A stretch of 6,789 nt of DNA from assembly GCA_017395725.1 (NCBI GenBank), contig JAFQOB010000007.1, positions 1 through 6,789 of the forward strand. The letters are read 5' to 3'. Every line of letters starts with the position of its first letter. Position 1 is the stretch's first letter. The DNA is from Clostridia bacterium (lineage in GTDB: Bacteria; Bacillota_A; Clostridia; Oscillospirales; CAG-272). Shown one piece after another: positions 1 to 4,533 of this stretch. The position numbers and the translations under genes were made by a program. Under the pieces are notes generated by a model. It saw nothing but the letters and a program-made list of their open reading frames with translations, searched no databases and was not told the DNA's origin.

Positions 1-2
1 GT

Positions 3-128
3 GAAGATATCGAAAGAAGAAAACCTGTAGGTAATACAACACAAGAGACTGAAAAGCGTATTGAAGTAAGAGACGATACCAAAGACGTTGAAATAAAGCA
101 AACTACAGAAAAAGAAGAAGAAAACTAA
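3..128 (+). CDS. C-terminal tail of an unidentified protein (5' end outside window)
   Basis: An open frame enters from the left edge and ends at a TAA at 126-128, giving 41 visible residues. The tail is very hydrophilic, with many Glu, Lys, Asp and Thr, a run of acidic residues close to the end (KEEEN), and no motif I recognise. It looks like a disordered C-terminal extension. In many Firmicutes the gene before a DUF1292 (yrzB) gene is ruvX/yqgF or a ribonuclease J, but nothing visible here identifies either one. No terminator hairpin lies between this stop and the next promoter, so transcripts may read through into the DUF1292 gene. Reality of the reading frame is likely; its function is unknown. 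Confidence 0.6.
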   Translation, partial: EDIERRKPVGNTTQETEKRIEVRDDTKDVEIKQTTEKEEEN

Positions 129-140
129 AGCTCTAACGTA

Positions 141-169
141 TTGACAATTAGCTGTAAATCAGCTATGAT
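141..169 (+). promoter_or_regulatory. Sigma-A promoter for the DUF1292 gene, with a dyad in the spacer
   Basis: A perfect -35 TTGACA (141-146) and a -10 TATGAT (164-169) are separated by 17 bp. The spacer carries a perfect 6-bp inverted repeat, TAGCTG (149-154) and CAGCTA (160-165), with a 5-bp centre. Its right arm overlaps the first bases of the -10. A dyad in this position could be an operator, although no regulator is encoded nearby. Transcription would start near 176, leaving a 35-nt leader before the ATG at 211. Confidence 0.75.
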
Positions 170-210
170 TATATTGTAAAAGAAATTATTGATAAGCGAG
201 GTACAAACCA

Positions 211-507
211 ATGGCAGAAGAATTTATGGGCGATGAAATATTTACATTGACAGACGAAGAGGGCAACGAAAGCGAATTTGAGCTTATTGCCAGTCAGGAA
301 ATAGACGGTACTACCTACGTGGCTCTTGTTCCTTATGAGCCTGAAAAGGCAGATGCTGAAGAACAGGAATACGTTGTTCTTAAGCTTGAAACGGACAAGA
401 ATGGAGAAGAACTTCTTGTTACTATTGATGATGACGACGAGTTTGAGAAAGTAGCCGAAATCTTTGAAGATATGCTTTTCGACGAAATCGACTATGACGC
501 GCAGTAA
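211..507 (+). CDS. DUF1292 (YrzB-like) small acidic protein
   Basis: This 98-residue protein matches the DUF1292 family, the group that includes Bacillus subtilis YrzB. The family pattern is visible: an opening segment with IFTLTDEEGNESEFELI (residues about 10-26), then an EIDGTTYVALVPYEP stretch, then YVVLKLETDKNGEELLVTIDDDDEFEKVAEIFEDML towards the end. It is strongly acidic, has no membrane segment or signal peptide, and is expected to be a small cytoplasmic protein. No biochemical function has been established for the family. The ATG at 211 is preceded by GAGG (198-201) at normal spacing and by a consensus promoter, which supports this start. In Bacillus the gene lies beside yrzL and yrrK (ruvX); the partial gene to the left could be a similar neighbour but is not identifiable. 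Confidence 0.88.
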   Translation: MAEEFMGDEIFTLTDEEGNESEFELIASQEIDGTTYVALVPYEPEKADAEEQEYVVLKLETDKNGEELLVTIDDDDEFEKVAEIFEDMLFDEIDYDAQ

Positions 508-510
508 ACG

Positions 511-550
511 ATTCTAAAAATTTACTGTAATCAAATTACAGTCTTAGAAT
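511..550 (+). repeat. Two-part dyad directly after the DUF1292 stop, overlapping the RNA gene promoter
   Basis: Outer arms ATTCTAA (511-517) and TTAGAAT (544-550) enclose an inner dyad ACTGTAAT (524-531) / ATTACAGT (535-542) centred on CAA. As RNA it would form a hairpin beginning 3 nt after the DUF1292 stop codon. No T-run follows, so it is not a typical terminator; it could stabilise the mRNA 3' region. As DNA, the inner dyad fills the spacer of the next promoter, and the right outer arm contains its -10. Confidence 0.6.
521..550 (+). promoter_or_regulatory. Candidate promoter for the structured RNA
   Basis: A -35-like TTTACT (521-526, 4 of 6 consensus bases) and a -10 TAGAAT (545-550, 5 of 6) are separated by 18 bp. 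They predict a start near 557, just upstream of the strongest conserved-looking RNA structure. The match is weaker than the other promoters in the window. The alternative -10 TACAAT (550-555) lacks a good -35 at the right distance. Confidence 0.45.
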
Positions 551-556
551 ACAATA

Positions 557-812
557 ATAGTATTCCTGCTTTGTTTGTGATAAACGGGTAATTAAACCCA
601 CAGAATTAAAATGGAGCCCGGACTTTCGATATGGGGAATGCAGACCTCCTCCTATGCGCCTAATTTTTACGTGCATAGAGGGAAGCTGGTAGCACAAACT
701 ATTGAAGAGGGCACCGCCTTGCACATGCAGGGTTGCTTAATTTCCGTTTACACGGCCCGGTGGGGCTTATAAAAAGGCACTCGGTTATAGAAATATAGCC
801 GAGTGTTTTTTG
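557..812 (+). ncRNA. Structured non-coding RNA gene, raiA-RNA-like candidate
   Basis: This is about 255 nt with no plausible protein, flanked by a promoter candidate and a strong terminator, and noticeably more GC-rich than its surroundings. Pairings seen directly: a long-range helix 577-599 with 730-753 (about 20 bp with small bulges, including TAAACGG at 581-587 with CCGTTTA at 744-750); hairpin CTATGCGC (652-659) / GTGCATAG (671-678); hairpin CCTTGC (717-722) / GCAGGG (727-732); hairpin CCGT (744-747) / ACGG (752-755); and candidate pseudoknots AGCCC (615-619) / GGGCT (763-767) and CACCG (712-716) / CGGTG (758-762). GTTTGTG (573-579) also complements CACAAAC (693-699). The length, stand-alone gene with terminator, Clostridia-like host and pseudoknot-rich fold fit the raiA RNA class, which is my best guess from memory and not a verified match. 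Signatures of tmRNA, RNase P RNA and SRP RNA are absent. 6S RNA is less likely but not excluded. Exact ends are approximate. Confidence 0.7.
778..812 (+). terminator. Intrinsic terminator of the structured RNA
   Basis: A 12-bp stem (778-789 with 794-805, one G-T wobble) closes on a GAAA tetraloop and is followed by six T residues (806-811). An A-rich stretch precedes the left arm, so the hairpin could also work on the minus strand. Its position at the end of the RNA gene supports plus-strand transcription. Confidence 0.9.
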
Positions 813-845
813 TTAAATAACATAAGGTCAGGAGCGTTTCGCCCC

Positions 846-977
846 GAATCCCACACCAAAGAGGCTTTTTAGAAAAAGCCCCTTTGGAAACCGCAAAAAC
901 TTTTAAAAAAACGATAGTTAGTGCGTAGAGGCAAAGTTTTTGGGATTCTTAAGACCTTTTTTCAAAAAGGTCTTAAG
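846..977. repeat. Compound inverted-repeat element (four nested or adjacent stems)
   Basis: Four stems account for most of this non-coding stretch. GAATCCC (846-852) pairs with GGGATTC (942-948) and encloses two further stems: CCAAAG plus GGCTTTTT (856-870) with AAAAAGCC plus CTTTGG (873-887), and AAAAACTTT (895-903) with AAAGTTTTT (933-941). Directly adjoining is a 14-bp perfect inverted repeat starting CTTAAGACC (948-961) and ending GGTCTTAAG (964-977) with a 2-nt centre. The overall shape is a three-way junction followed by a separate long hairpin. Neither T-run is placed as in a normal terminator. The layout suggests a dispersed non-coding repeat (MITE or REP type) or a second structured RNA. 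No transposase or target duplication is evident. The bases between 813 and 845 hold nothing I recognise. Confidence 0.65.
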
Positions 978-983
978 GTAAAA

Positions 984-1019
984 CAAAAAACTGTGAGTGA
1001 TATTTCCACTCACAGTTTT
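984..1019 (-). terminator. Intrinsic terminator of the NfeD/SPFH operon
   Basis: On the minus strand a 13-bp perfect stem (AAAACTGTGAGTG with CACTCACAGTTTT; plus-strand 987-999 and 1007-1019) with a 7-nt loop leads into a T-rich run. It lies only 4 bp beyond the SPFH stop codon. The plus strand also ends in TTTT, so it may stop transcription arriving from the RNA gene side as well. Confidence 0.88.
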
Positions 1020-1022
1020 AAA

Positions 1023-1946
1023 TTATTTATCAGATTTCATAAGTTCTGATGCAGACGTTGCAAGACCTGCAAGAGACTGTATTTCGCTCGGTATAATAAT
1101 CTTTGTTGCGTTACCGTTTGCCGCTTCAACAAAGGCTTCAAGTCCTTTCAAAGCAACAATTTCTTTTGTGGGAGCCGCTTCGTTAAGGAGCTTAATACCC
1201 GATGCATTTGCTTCTTGAATCTTAAGAATAGCTTCAGCTTCGCCGGCAGCTTCAAGAATCTTGGTTTCTTTTTTAGCCTCTGCTTCGAGGATAGCAGCTT
1301 GTTTTTTAGCTTCTGCTTCAAGAATCAATGACTGCTTTCTACCTTCGGAAACAAGGATCTGAGAATTCTTTTCACCCTCTGCGCGCAAGATAAGCTCACG
1401 TCTTTCACGCTCAGCCTTCATCTGCTTTTCCATAGCGTCTTGAATTTCTTTAGGCGGGATAATATTTTTAAGCTCAACTCTGTTAACCTTAATACCCCAA
1501 GGGTCAGTAGCTTCGTCGAGGATAGCTCTCATTTTAGTATTGATAATATCTCTTGAAGTAAGGGTAGCATCAAGCTCAAGCTCACCGATAATATTACGCA
1601 ATGTTGTAGCGGTAAGGTTTTCAATAGCGGCGATAGGGTTAGTAACACCGTATGTGTAGAGCTTACAGTCTGTAATTTGATAGAAGATAACGGTATCGAT
1701 TTGCATTCTTACGTTATCCTTTGTGATAACCGGCTGGGGCGGGAAGTCTGCAACCTGTTCCATAAGGGTAACCTTTTTTGAGATTTTGTCAAGAAATGGA
1801 ATTTTGAAATGGATACCCGTAGTCCAAGTAGCGCTGTATGCGCCGAGACGTTCAACGACGAAACCGTACGCCTGAGGAACGATGTGTATGTTTGTTACGA
1901 TAATAAGGAACAGTACGATAACAGCTCCGATAATAAAACCTGTCAT
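1023..1946 (-). CDS. SPFH-domain membrane protein (stomatin/QmcA-like)
   Basis: This 307-residue protein has the stomatin/prohibitin family architecture. A single N-terminal membrane segment (residues about 4-20) is followed by the SPFH domain (about 21-185), with recognisable stretches VPQAYGFVVERLGAY, TKDNVRMQIDTVIFYQI, ATTLRNIIGELELDATLTSR and WGIKVNRVELKNIIPP. A long charged coiled coil follows (about 170-250), then a conserved-looking tail with PTKEIVALKGLEAF and IIIPSEI. Such proteins form large membrane-associated oligomers and are thought to organise membrane microdomains or modulate membrane proteases. The coiled coil contains an 11-residue repeat around ILEAEAKK (residues 207-239). 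The start is supported by GGAGG 9 nt upstream of the ATG. The gene lies 18 bp after the NfeD gene, a classical partnership. No catalytic activity is expected. Confidence 0.93.
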   Translation of the reverse strand: MTGFIIGAVIVLFLIIVTNIHIVPQAYGFVVERLGAYSATWTTGIHFKIPFLDKISKKVTLMEQVADFPPQPVITKDNVRMQIDTVIFYQITDCKLYTYGVTNPIAAIENLTATTLRNIIGELELDATLTSRDIINTKMRAILDEATDPWGIKVNRVELKNIIPPKEIQDAMEKQMKAERERRELILRAEGEKNSQILVSEGRKQSLILEAEAKKQAAILEAEAKKETKILEAAGEAEAILKIQEANASGIKLLNEAAPTKEIVALKGLEAFVEAANGNATKIIIPSEIQSLAGLATSASELMKSDK

Positions 1947-1964
1947 AATTAATCCTCCAAAAAA

Positions 1965-2408
1965 TTATTTTTTTATGCAAACGAGCTTAACACCGCGAAT
2001 TTCTTTTACGGTAACGAGCTCATTTTCTTTGATAATTGAACCGTCGTCTGATAGAGCAGACCAAACTTTGCCAAAAATTTTAACAGCGCCTTTACCTTCT
2101 ATGTTGTCAATTTCTTCGACAACGATAGCTTCATTACCGACAACGGCATCGAGGTTGGTTTTTACCAACGGTTTTTTTCTGAAAAGCTCTTTCCAGATAG
2201 TTTTTGACATAATTAACAGTACGGTTGAAACGGTAAGGAATATCAATACCTGAAGCCACACGGGTATGTTTATCGGCAACAGAGAAAGAATAACGGACAA
2301 AATACCGGCAGGTATAAACCAAATAGTTACCAAGTCACCCACGATGCTTTCAACGATGATAGCAAGTACTGTTACAGCAGCCCAAACGTAAGGCATATAC
2401 TGAATCAC
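1965..2408 (-). CDS. NfeD-family membrane protein with C-terminal OB-fold
   Basis: This is the short form of NfeD, 147 residues, without the N-terminal serine protease domain of long family members. Three hydrophobic membrane segments lie at about residues 7-22, 25-45 and 49-69. A soluble C-terminal domain (about 84-147) follows, with the NfeD OB-fold pattern: VVGNEAIVVEEIDNIEGKG, then GKVWSALSDDG, then VTVKEIRGVKLVCI. NfeD proteins are encoded beside SPFH proteins and are thought to act with them at the membrane. Here the partner follows after 18 bp in the same operon. The start is a GTG (2406-2408 on the plus strand), chosen because AGGAGG lies 8 nt upstream; an internal ATG at residue 5 has no such site. 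The promoter at 2446-2474 is immediately upstream. Confidence 0.9.
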   Translation of the reverse strand: MIQYMPYVWAAVTVLAIIVESIVGDLVTIWFIPAGILSVILSLLPINIPVWLQVLIFLTVSTVLLIMSKTIWKELFRKKPLVKTNLDAVVGNEAIVVEEIDNIEGKGAVKIFGKVWSALSDDGSIIKENELVTVKEIRGVKLVCIKK

Positions 2409-2445
2409 ACCAATCGCCTCCTAAATAAGCAATACTATTTAGTTA

Positions 2446-2474
2446 ATTATATCATACTCTAAAGCTGTTGTAAA
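2446..2474 (-). promoter_or_regulatory. Promoter of the NfeD/SPFH operon
   Basis: On the minus strand, -35 TTTACA (2469-2474) and a perfect -10 TATAAT (2446-2451) are separated by exactly 17 bp. Transcription would start near 2439, giving a leader of about 30 nt that contains the AGGAGG site of the NfeD gene. Confidence 0.85.
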
Positions 2475-2547
2475 TATTTATAGTACAAGAAAAAAATGTG
2501 TCGCTTTTGGTGTAAATAAACAAATTTTGCGAGGTGATTAAAATTTA

Positions 2548-2576
2548 TTGACAAATTATAAATCGTTTGATATAAT
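2548..2576 (+). promoter_or_regulatory. Consensus promoter of the acyl carrier protein gene
   Basis: TTGACA (2548-2553) and TATAAT (2571-2576) are both perfect matches, with a 17-bp spacer. This is the strongest promoter in the window. An AATTT/AAATT dyad (2542-2546 and 2553-2557) overlaps the -35 and could be an operator, but AT-rich dyads of this size arise by chance. Transcription would start near 2583 and give a leader of about 139 nt. Confidence 0.9.
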
Positions 2577-2587
2577 TGGTGAAAGAA

Positions 2588-2711
2588 GTCGTGTTTTTGT
2601 TATGGGAATACGACATATTTTATGTAAATGATTGAAACAGCCAAGGTTTCCGGTATGACTTATGGCAGGAATGTTTCTTAAAAACAAAACAATATTTATG
2701 ATACCGGGAAT
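2588..2711 (+). promoter_or_regulatory. Folded mRNA leader of the acyl carrier protein gene
   Basis: The leader contains two independent stems. The first is GTCGTG (2588-2593) with TACGAC (2609-2614), extendable by two A-T pairs. The second is a 10- to 11-bp stem, TTTCCGGTAT (2647-2656) with ATACCGGGAA (2701-2710), around a 44-nt loop that itself holds a small TGTTT/AAACA hairpin. The right arm ends 1 nt before the GGAG ribosome binding site (2712-2715), so formation of the stem could affect ribosome access. I do not recognise it as a named riboswitch or leader class. Function as a regulator is inference. Confidence 0.5.
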
Positions 2712-2721
2712 GGAGAATTTT

Positions 2722-2952
2722 ATGTTTGAAAAGGTAAAAGAACTTTTGGAAGAAGCACTTCAGATTAACCCCGATGAAATTACAATGAAGAGTGAGCTTG
2801 TAGGAGATTTGGGAATCAACTCACTTGAACTTGCAGACCTTGTTCTTTCTTGCGAAGAAAAATTTGATATTGAAATTAAGGACGAAGAGATTCACAAGTT
2901 TGTAACTGTAGGCGATGTTGTAAATTATCTTTCTGACGTAGTTGGAGAGTAA
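2722..2952 (+). CDS. acpP: Acyl carrier protein
   Basis: This 76-residue acidic protein has the size and helical pattern of bacterial acyl carrier protein: a first helix FEKVKELLEEAL, the linking INPDEITMKSELVGDLGI, then the prosthetic-group motif and a helix SLELADLVLSCEEKFDIEI, and a closing TVGDVVNYL helix. Ser34 is the predicted site for the 4'-phosphopantetheine arm that carries growing acyl chains in fatty-acid synthesis. The residue before it is Asn33 instead of the usual Asp of the DSL motif. The ATG at 2722 is chosen because GGAG lies 6 nt upstream and the resulting length matches the family; the frame is open 20 codons further upstream to an ATG at 2662, but that start has no ribosome binding site. 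No other fatty-acid synthesis gene is adjacent, so this may be a second or dedicated carrier. It may be cotranscribed with the NERD-like gene 60 bp downstream. Confidence 0.92.
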   Translation: MFEKVKELLEEALQINPDEITMKSELVGDLGINSLELADLVLSCEEKFDIEIKDEEIHKFVTVGDVVNYLSDVVGE

Positions 2953-3012
2953 AGATATTCAAAAAAACGCGTAGTTTTTGTTGTTTGATAAAATTTAGGG
3001 AAGGGGAAAAGT

Positions 3013-3627
3013 ATGGGAAAGTTTTTCATTACCGTTGGAATAATACTTTATATTATCCTTATGATTTGGGTGATATGGGTAATTTATTCACGTATGACGG
3101 CAAGAAAGATATTAAAAGAAGGCAGAAACAAGAAAAACTTTGCTTTTAGTTACTTAAGCACACGTTTCAGCCGACTTAATACAATAAGAAACGTTAAGTT
3201 GCTTATAGAAAATTCCCCCGAAAGACGCGGAAAGTATATAGCTGATATGGGACTTGTTTTTGTGAACAAGGGCGGTATTATGATAATTACCACAGTACCC
3301 GGCTCGGGATTTATTGACGTAACCGAGGGCGGAATGTGGAACCGTATTGTGAATGATAAGTTTTATACTTTTGAAGACCCGTTTATCAGAAGCAAAGAAA
3401 ACGTTAAGTCTATGAAGTTTTTCTTGAGAAATGAGGGAGTAGAGAATATTCCCGTTCATGACGTGGTTATATTTTCCGGAAAGAGAGTTAAATTCTCGAA
3501 GAGATTGAACGGACTTATAACAGCAAATGAGATTGCACCGTTTATGTCTGACGTAAACAAGGATAAGTTCCTTACTTCTAAGGAGATACGTGCAGTCGTA
3601 AGGCTTTTGAAACAGAAAAGTGCGTAA
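3013..3627 (+). CDS. Membrane-anchored NERD-like protein with degenerate nuclease motif
   Basis: The 204-residue product begins with a strong membrane segment (residues about 4-25) and a basic stretch (27-41), so the remainder is predicted to face the cytoplasm. Residues about 70-180 follow the layout of the NERD (nuclease-related) domain: an ADMGLVFVNKGGIMIIT strand pair, Trp109-Asn110, an EDPFIRSKENVKSMKFFL helix, a VVIFSG strand and a late GLITANEIAPFM segment. The acidic residue before the first strand is kept (Asp78). The usual Glu-x-Lys of NERD (ETKN) appears here as Thr93-Thr94-Val95-Pro96, so nuclease activity is unlikely. This family assignment is by pattern, without a search. The start is supported by a purine-rich AGGGAAGGGG site just upstream. 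It follows the acyl carrier gene by 60 bp with no convincing terminator between, and ends before a strong terminator. Confidence 0.7.
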   Translation: MGKFFITVGIILYIILMIWVIWVIYSRMTARKILKEGRNKKNFAFSYLSTRFSRLNTIRNVKLLIENSPERRGKYIADMGLVFVNKGGIMIITTVPGSGFIDVTEGGMWNRIVNDKFYTFEDPFIRSKENVKSMKFFLRNEGVENIPVHDVVIFSGKRVKFSKRLNGLITANEIAPFMSDVNKDKFLTSKEIRAVVRLLKQKSA

Positions 3628-3637
3628 AAAAGTACAT

Positions 3638-3673
3638 AAAAAGGGGCTGAGTTGATGACTCAGTCCCTTTTTG
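3638..3673 (+). terminator. Bidirectional intrinsic terminator between convergent operons
   Basis: A 15-bp stem (3638-3652 with 3658-3672, one wobble) has a 5-nt loop. Left arm A5GGGG and right arm CCCT5 give a T-run on both strands. It closes the acyl carrier/NERD unit from the left and can terminate the minus-strand DUF1461 operon, whose last stop codon lies about 60 bp to the right. The 60 bases in between hold no other feature I can see. Confidence 0.9.
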
Positions 3674-3732
3674 ACTTATTATATTACTTTACTGCCGAGA
3701 CGGATGAGGTCGTTTGTATTGTCGTATCTGTT

Positions 3733-4506
3733 TTATCTTTTTGAAATTAATTTTGCCGAAAAGAGCCAAGCGGCTGTTAGGGCGATGAGGTTTATAATTA
3801 CTGTAAATACCGTATTCATAAAGAAGTCGAGAGTTAGTATATAGGTGAGCGTGTCGTTGAAAAACGAACCTTGGAATTTGTCAGAGGCTAAGGGGAAGAA
3901 TATGTGGTGCATATCCGACCAAAGAGTGTCAAAATACGTTCCGCTTCCGCTTATCAGATGCTTTATGAAAACGCCGCCGAAAAAGAGTACAAAGACTGAA
4001 AAGAACGTGATGACTACGCCGAGCGAATATTTGTATATTATTTTTCTGACGTCTTTTTTGCGAACAAGCATATAGACACCGCATATAACTATCAAGGCGA
4101 TGCATACGACGAGTGCTGTTTTTGCAGCCGAAAAGACAGGTCTCACGTCATACATGTGTGTTACTGCTTCTTCGCCGAAGATATCGACGTTGTCAACAAC
4201 TTCGCCGTTAAGGTTGACTCCGTTCATTTGTAAGGAGAAGTCTTGCTTTTTATTTGCCAAAAAGCCTGTAATGTGAGAAATGATTTCATCAAACTGTTCG
4301 GGAGTAAACGATGCCGATTTTGAGCTGTCTCCTCCGATATACCGAATAACCGTTGAGCCGTTTTCTTCAGGGTAAATCCCGCATTTTTTTAGCTGATTAC
4401 AATAATATTCATCGCGTGTGCTTATAATATCGATAGGGATAAGAACCGAGGCTATTATAAAACAGAGCGTGAAAAGAATAACTGTAATTCTGTCAAGCAA
4501 TTTCAT
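3733..4506 (-). CDS. DUF1461 (TIGR01906-type) integral membrane protein
   Basis: This 257-residue protein has one N-terminal membrane segment (residues about 8-28), an extracytoplasmic region of about 100 residues, and three more membrane segments (about 129-148, 160-183 and 228-250). The family signatures visible are EAVTHMYDVRPVF (113-125), just before the second membrane segment, and the FDTLWSDMHHIFFP region (192-205) followed by a DTL...LDFFM stretch. These resemble the DUF1461/TIGR01906 family of Firmicutes, which has no established function. AGGAGG lies 8 nt before the ATG. It is the last gene of the four-gene operon, 27 bp after the DUF554 gene. The extracytoplasmic segment from about 45 to 110 is the part least like what I remember of the family. 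Confidence 0.8.
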   Translation of the reverse strand: MKLLDRITVILFTLCFIIASVLIPIDIISTRDEYYCNQLKKCGIYPEENGSTVIRYIGGDSSKSASFTPEQFDEIISHITGFLANKKQDFSLQMNGVNLNGEVVDNVDIFGEEAVTHMYDVRPVFSAAKTALVVCIALIVICGVYMLVRKKDVRKIIYKYSLGVVITFFSVFVLFFGGVFIKHLISGSGTYFDTLWSDMHHIFFPLASDKFQGSFFNDTLTYILTLDFFMNTVFTVIINLIALTAAWLFSAKLISKR

Positions 4507-4533
4507 AAAAAATCCTCCTGTGAGTATTGTATT

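Noticed and set aside
536..724. Open frame of 62 codons on the minus strand
   Set aside because: It lies wholly inside the structured RNA, has no ribosome binding site, and its product has no recognisable features.
557..812. 6S RNA, tmRNA, RNase P RNA or SRP RNA as identity of the structured RNA
   Set aside because: The tRNA-like ends of tmRNA, the conserved cores of RNase P RNA and the SRP apical motif are not seen. 6S RNA is harder to exclude because ends do pair, but the multiple hairpins and pseudoknot candidates do not fit a simple rod with a central bubble.
846..977. CRISPR array
   Set aside because: The repeats are inverted arms, each used once; there are no regularly spaced direct repeats and no cas genes.
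1882..2253. Plus-strand open frame of 123 codons opposite the NfeD and SPFH genes
   Set aside because: It spans two well-identified minus-strand genes and their junction, has no ribosome binding site, and reads as low-complexity Ser/Thr/Ile sequence typical of an antisense frame.
2501..2532. Operator-like dyad TCGC...GCGA between the divergent promoters
   Set aside because: The arms are four bases with a large imperfect interior, which is expected by chance in AT-rich DNA.
2542..2576. FapR or FabT fatty-acid regulator site at the acyl carrier promoter
   Set aside because: The AATTT/AAATT dyad does not match the known FapR palindrome, and only loosely resembles the FabT pattern; no regulator gene is present to support it.
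2662..2721. N-terminal extension of the acyl carrier protein from an upstream ATG
   Set aside because: No ribosome binding site precedes 2662, the extra 20 residues do not resemble any carrier protein, and the ATG at 2722 has GGAG at proper spacing and gives the normal length.
2963..2979. Terminator between the acyl carrier and NERD-like genes
   Set aside because: The AAAAAC/GTTTTT stem is only six mostly A-T pairs and the following T-run is interrupted, so it would be very weak.
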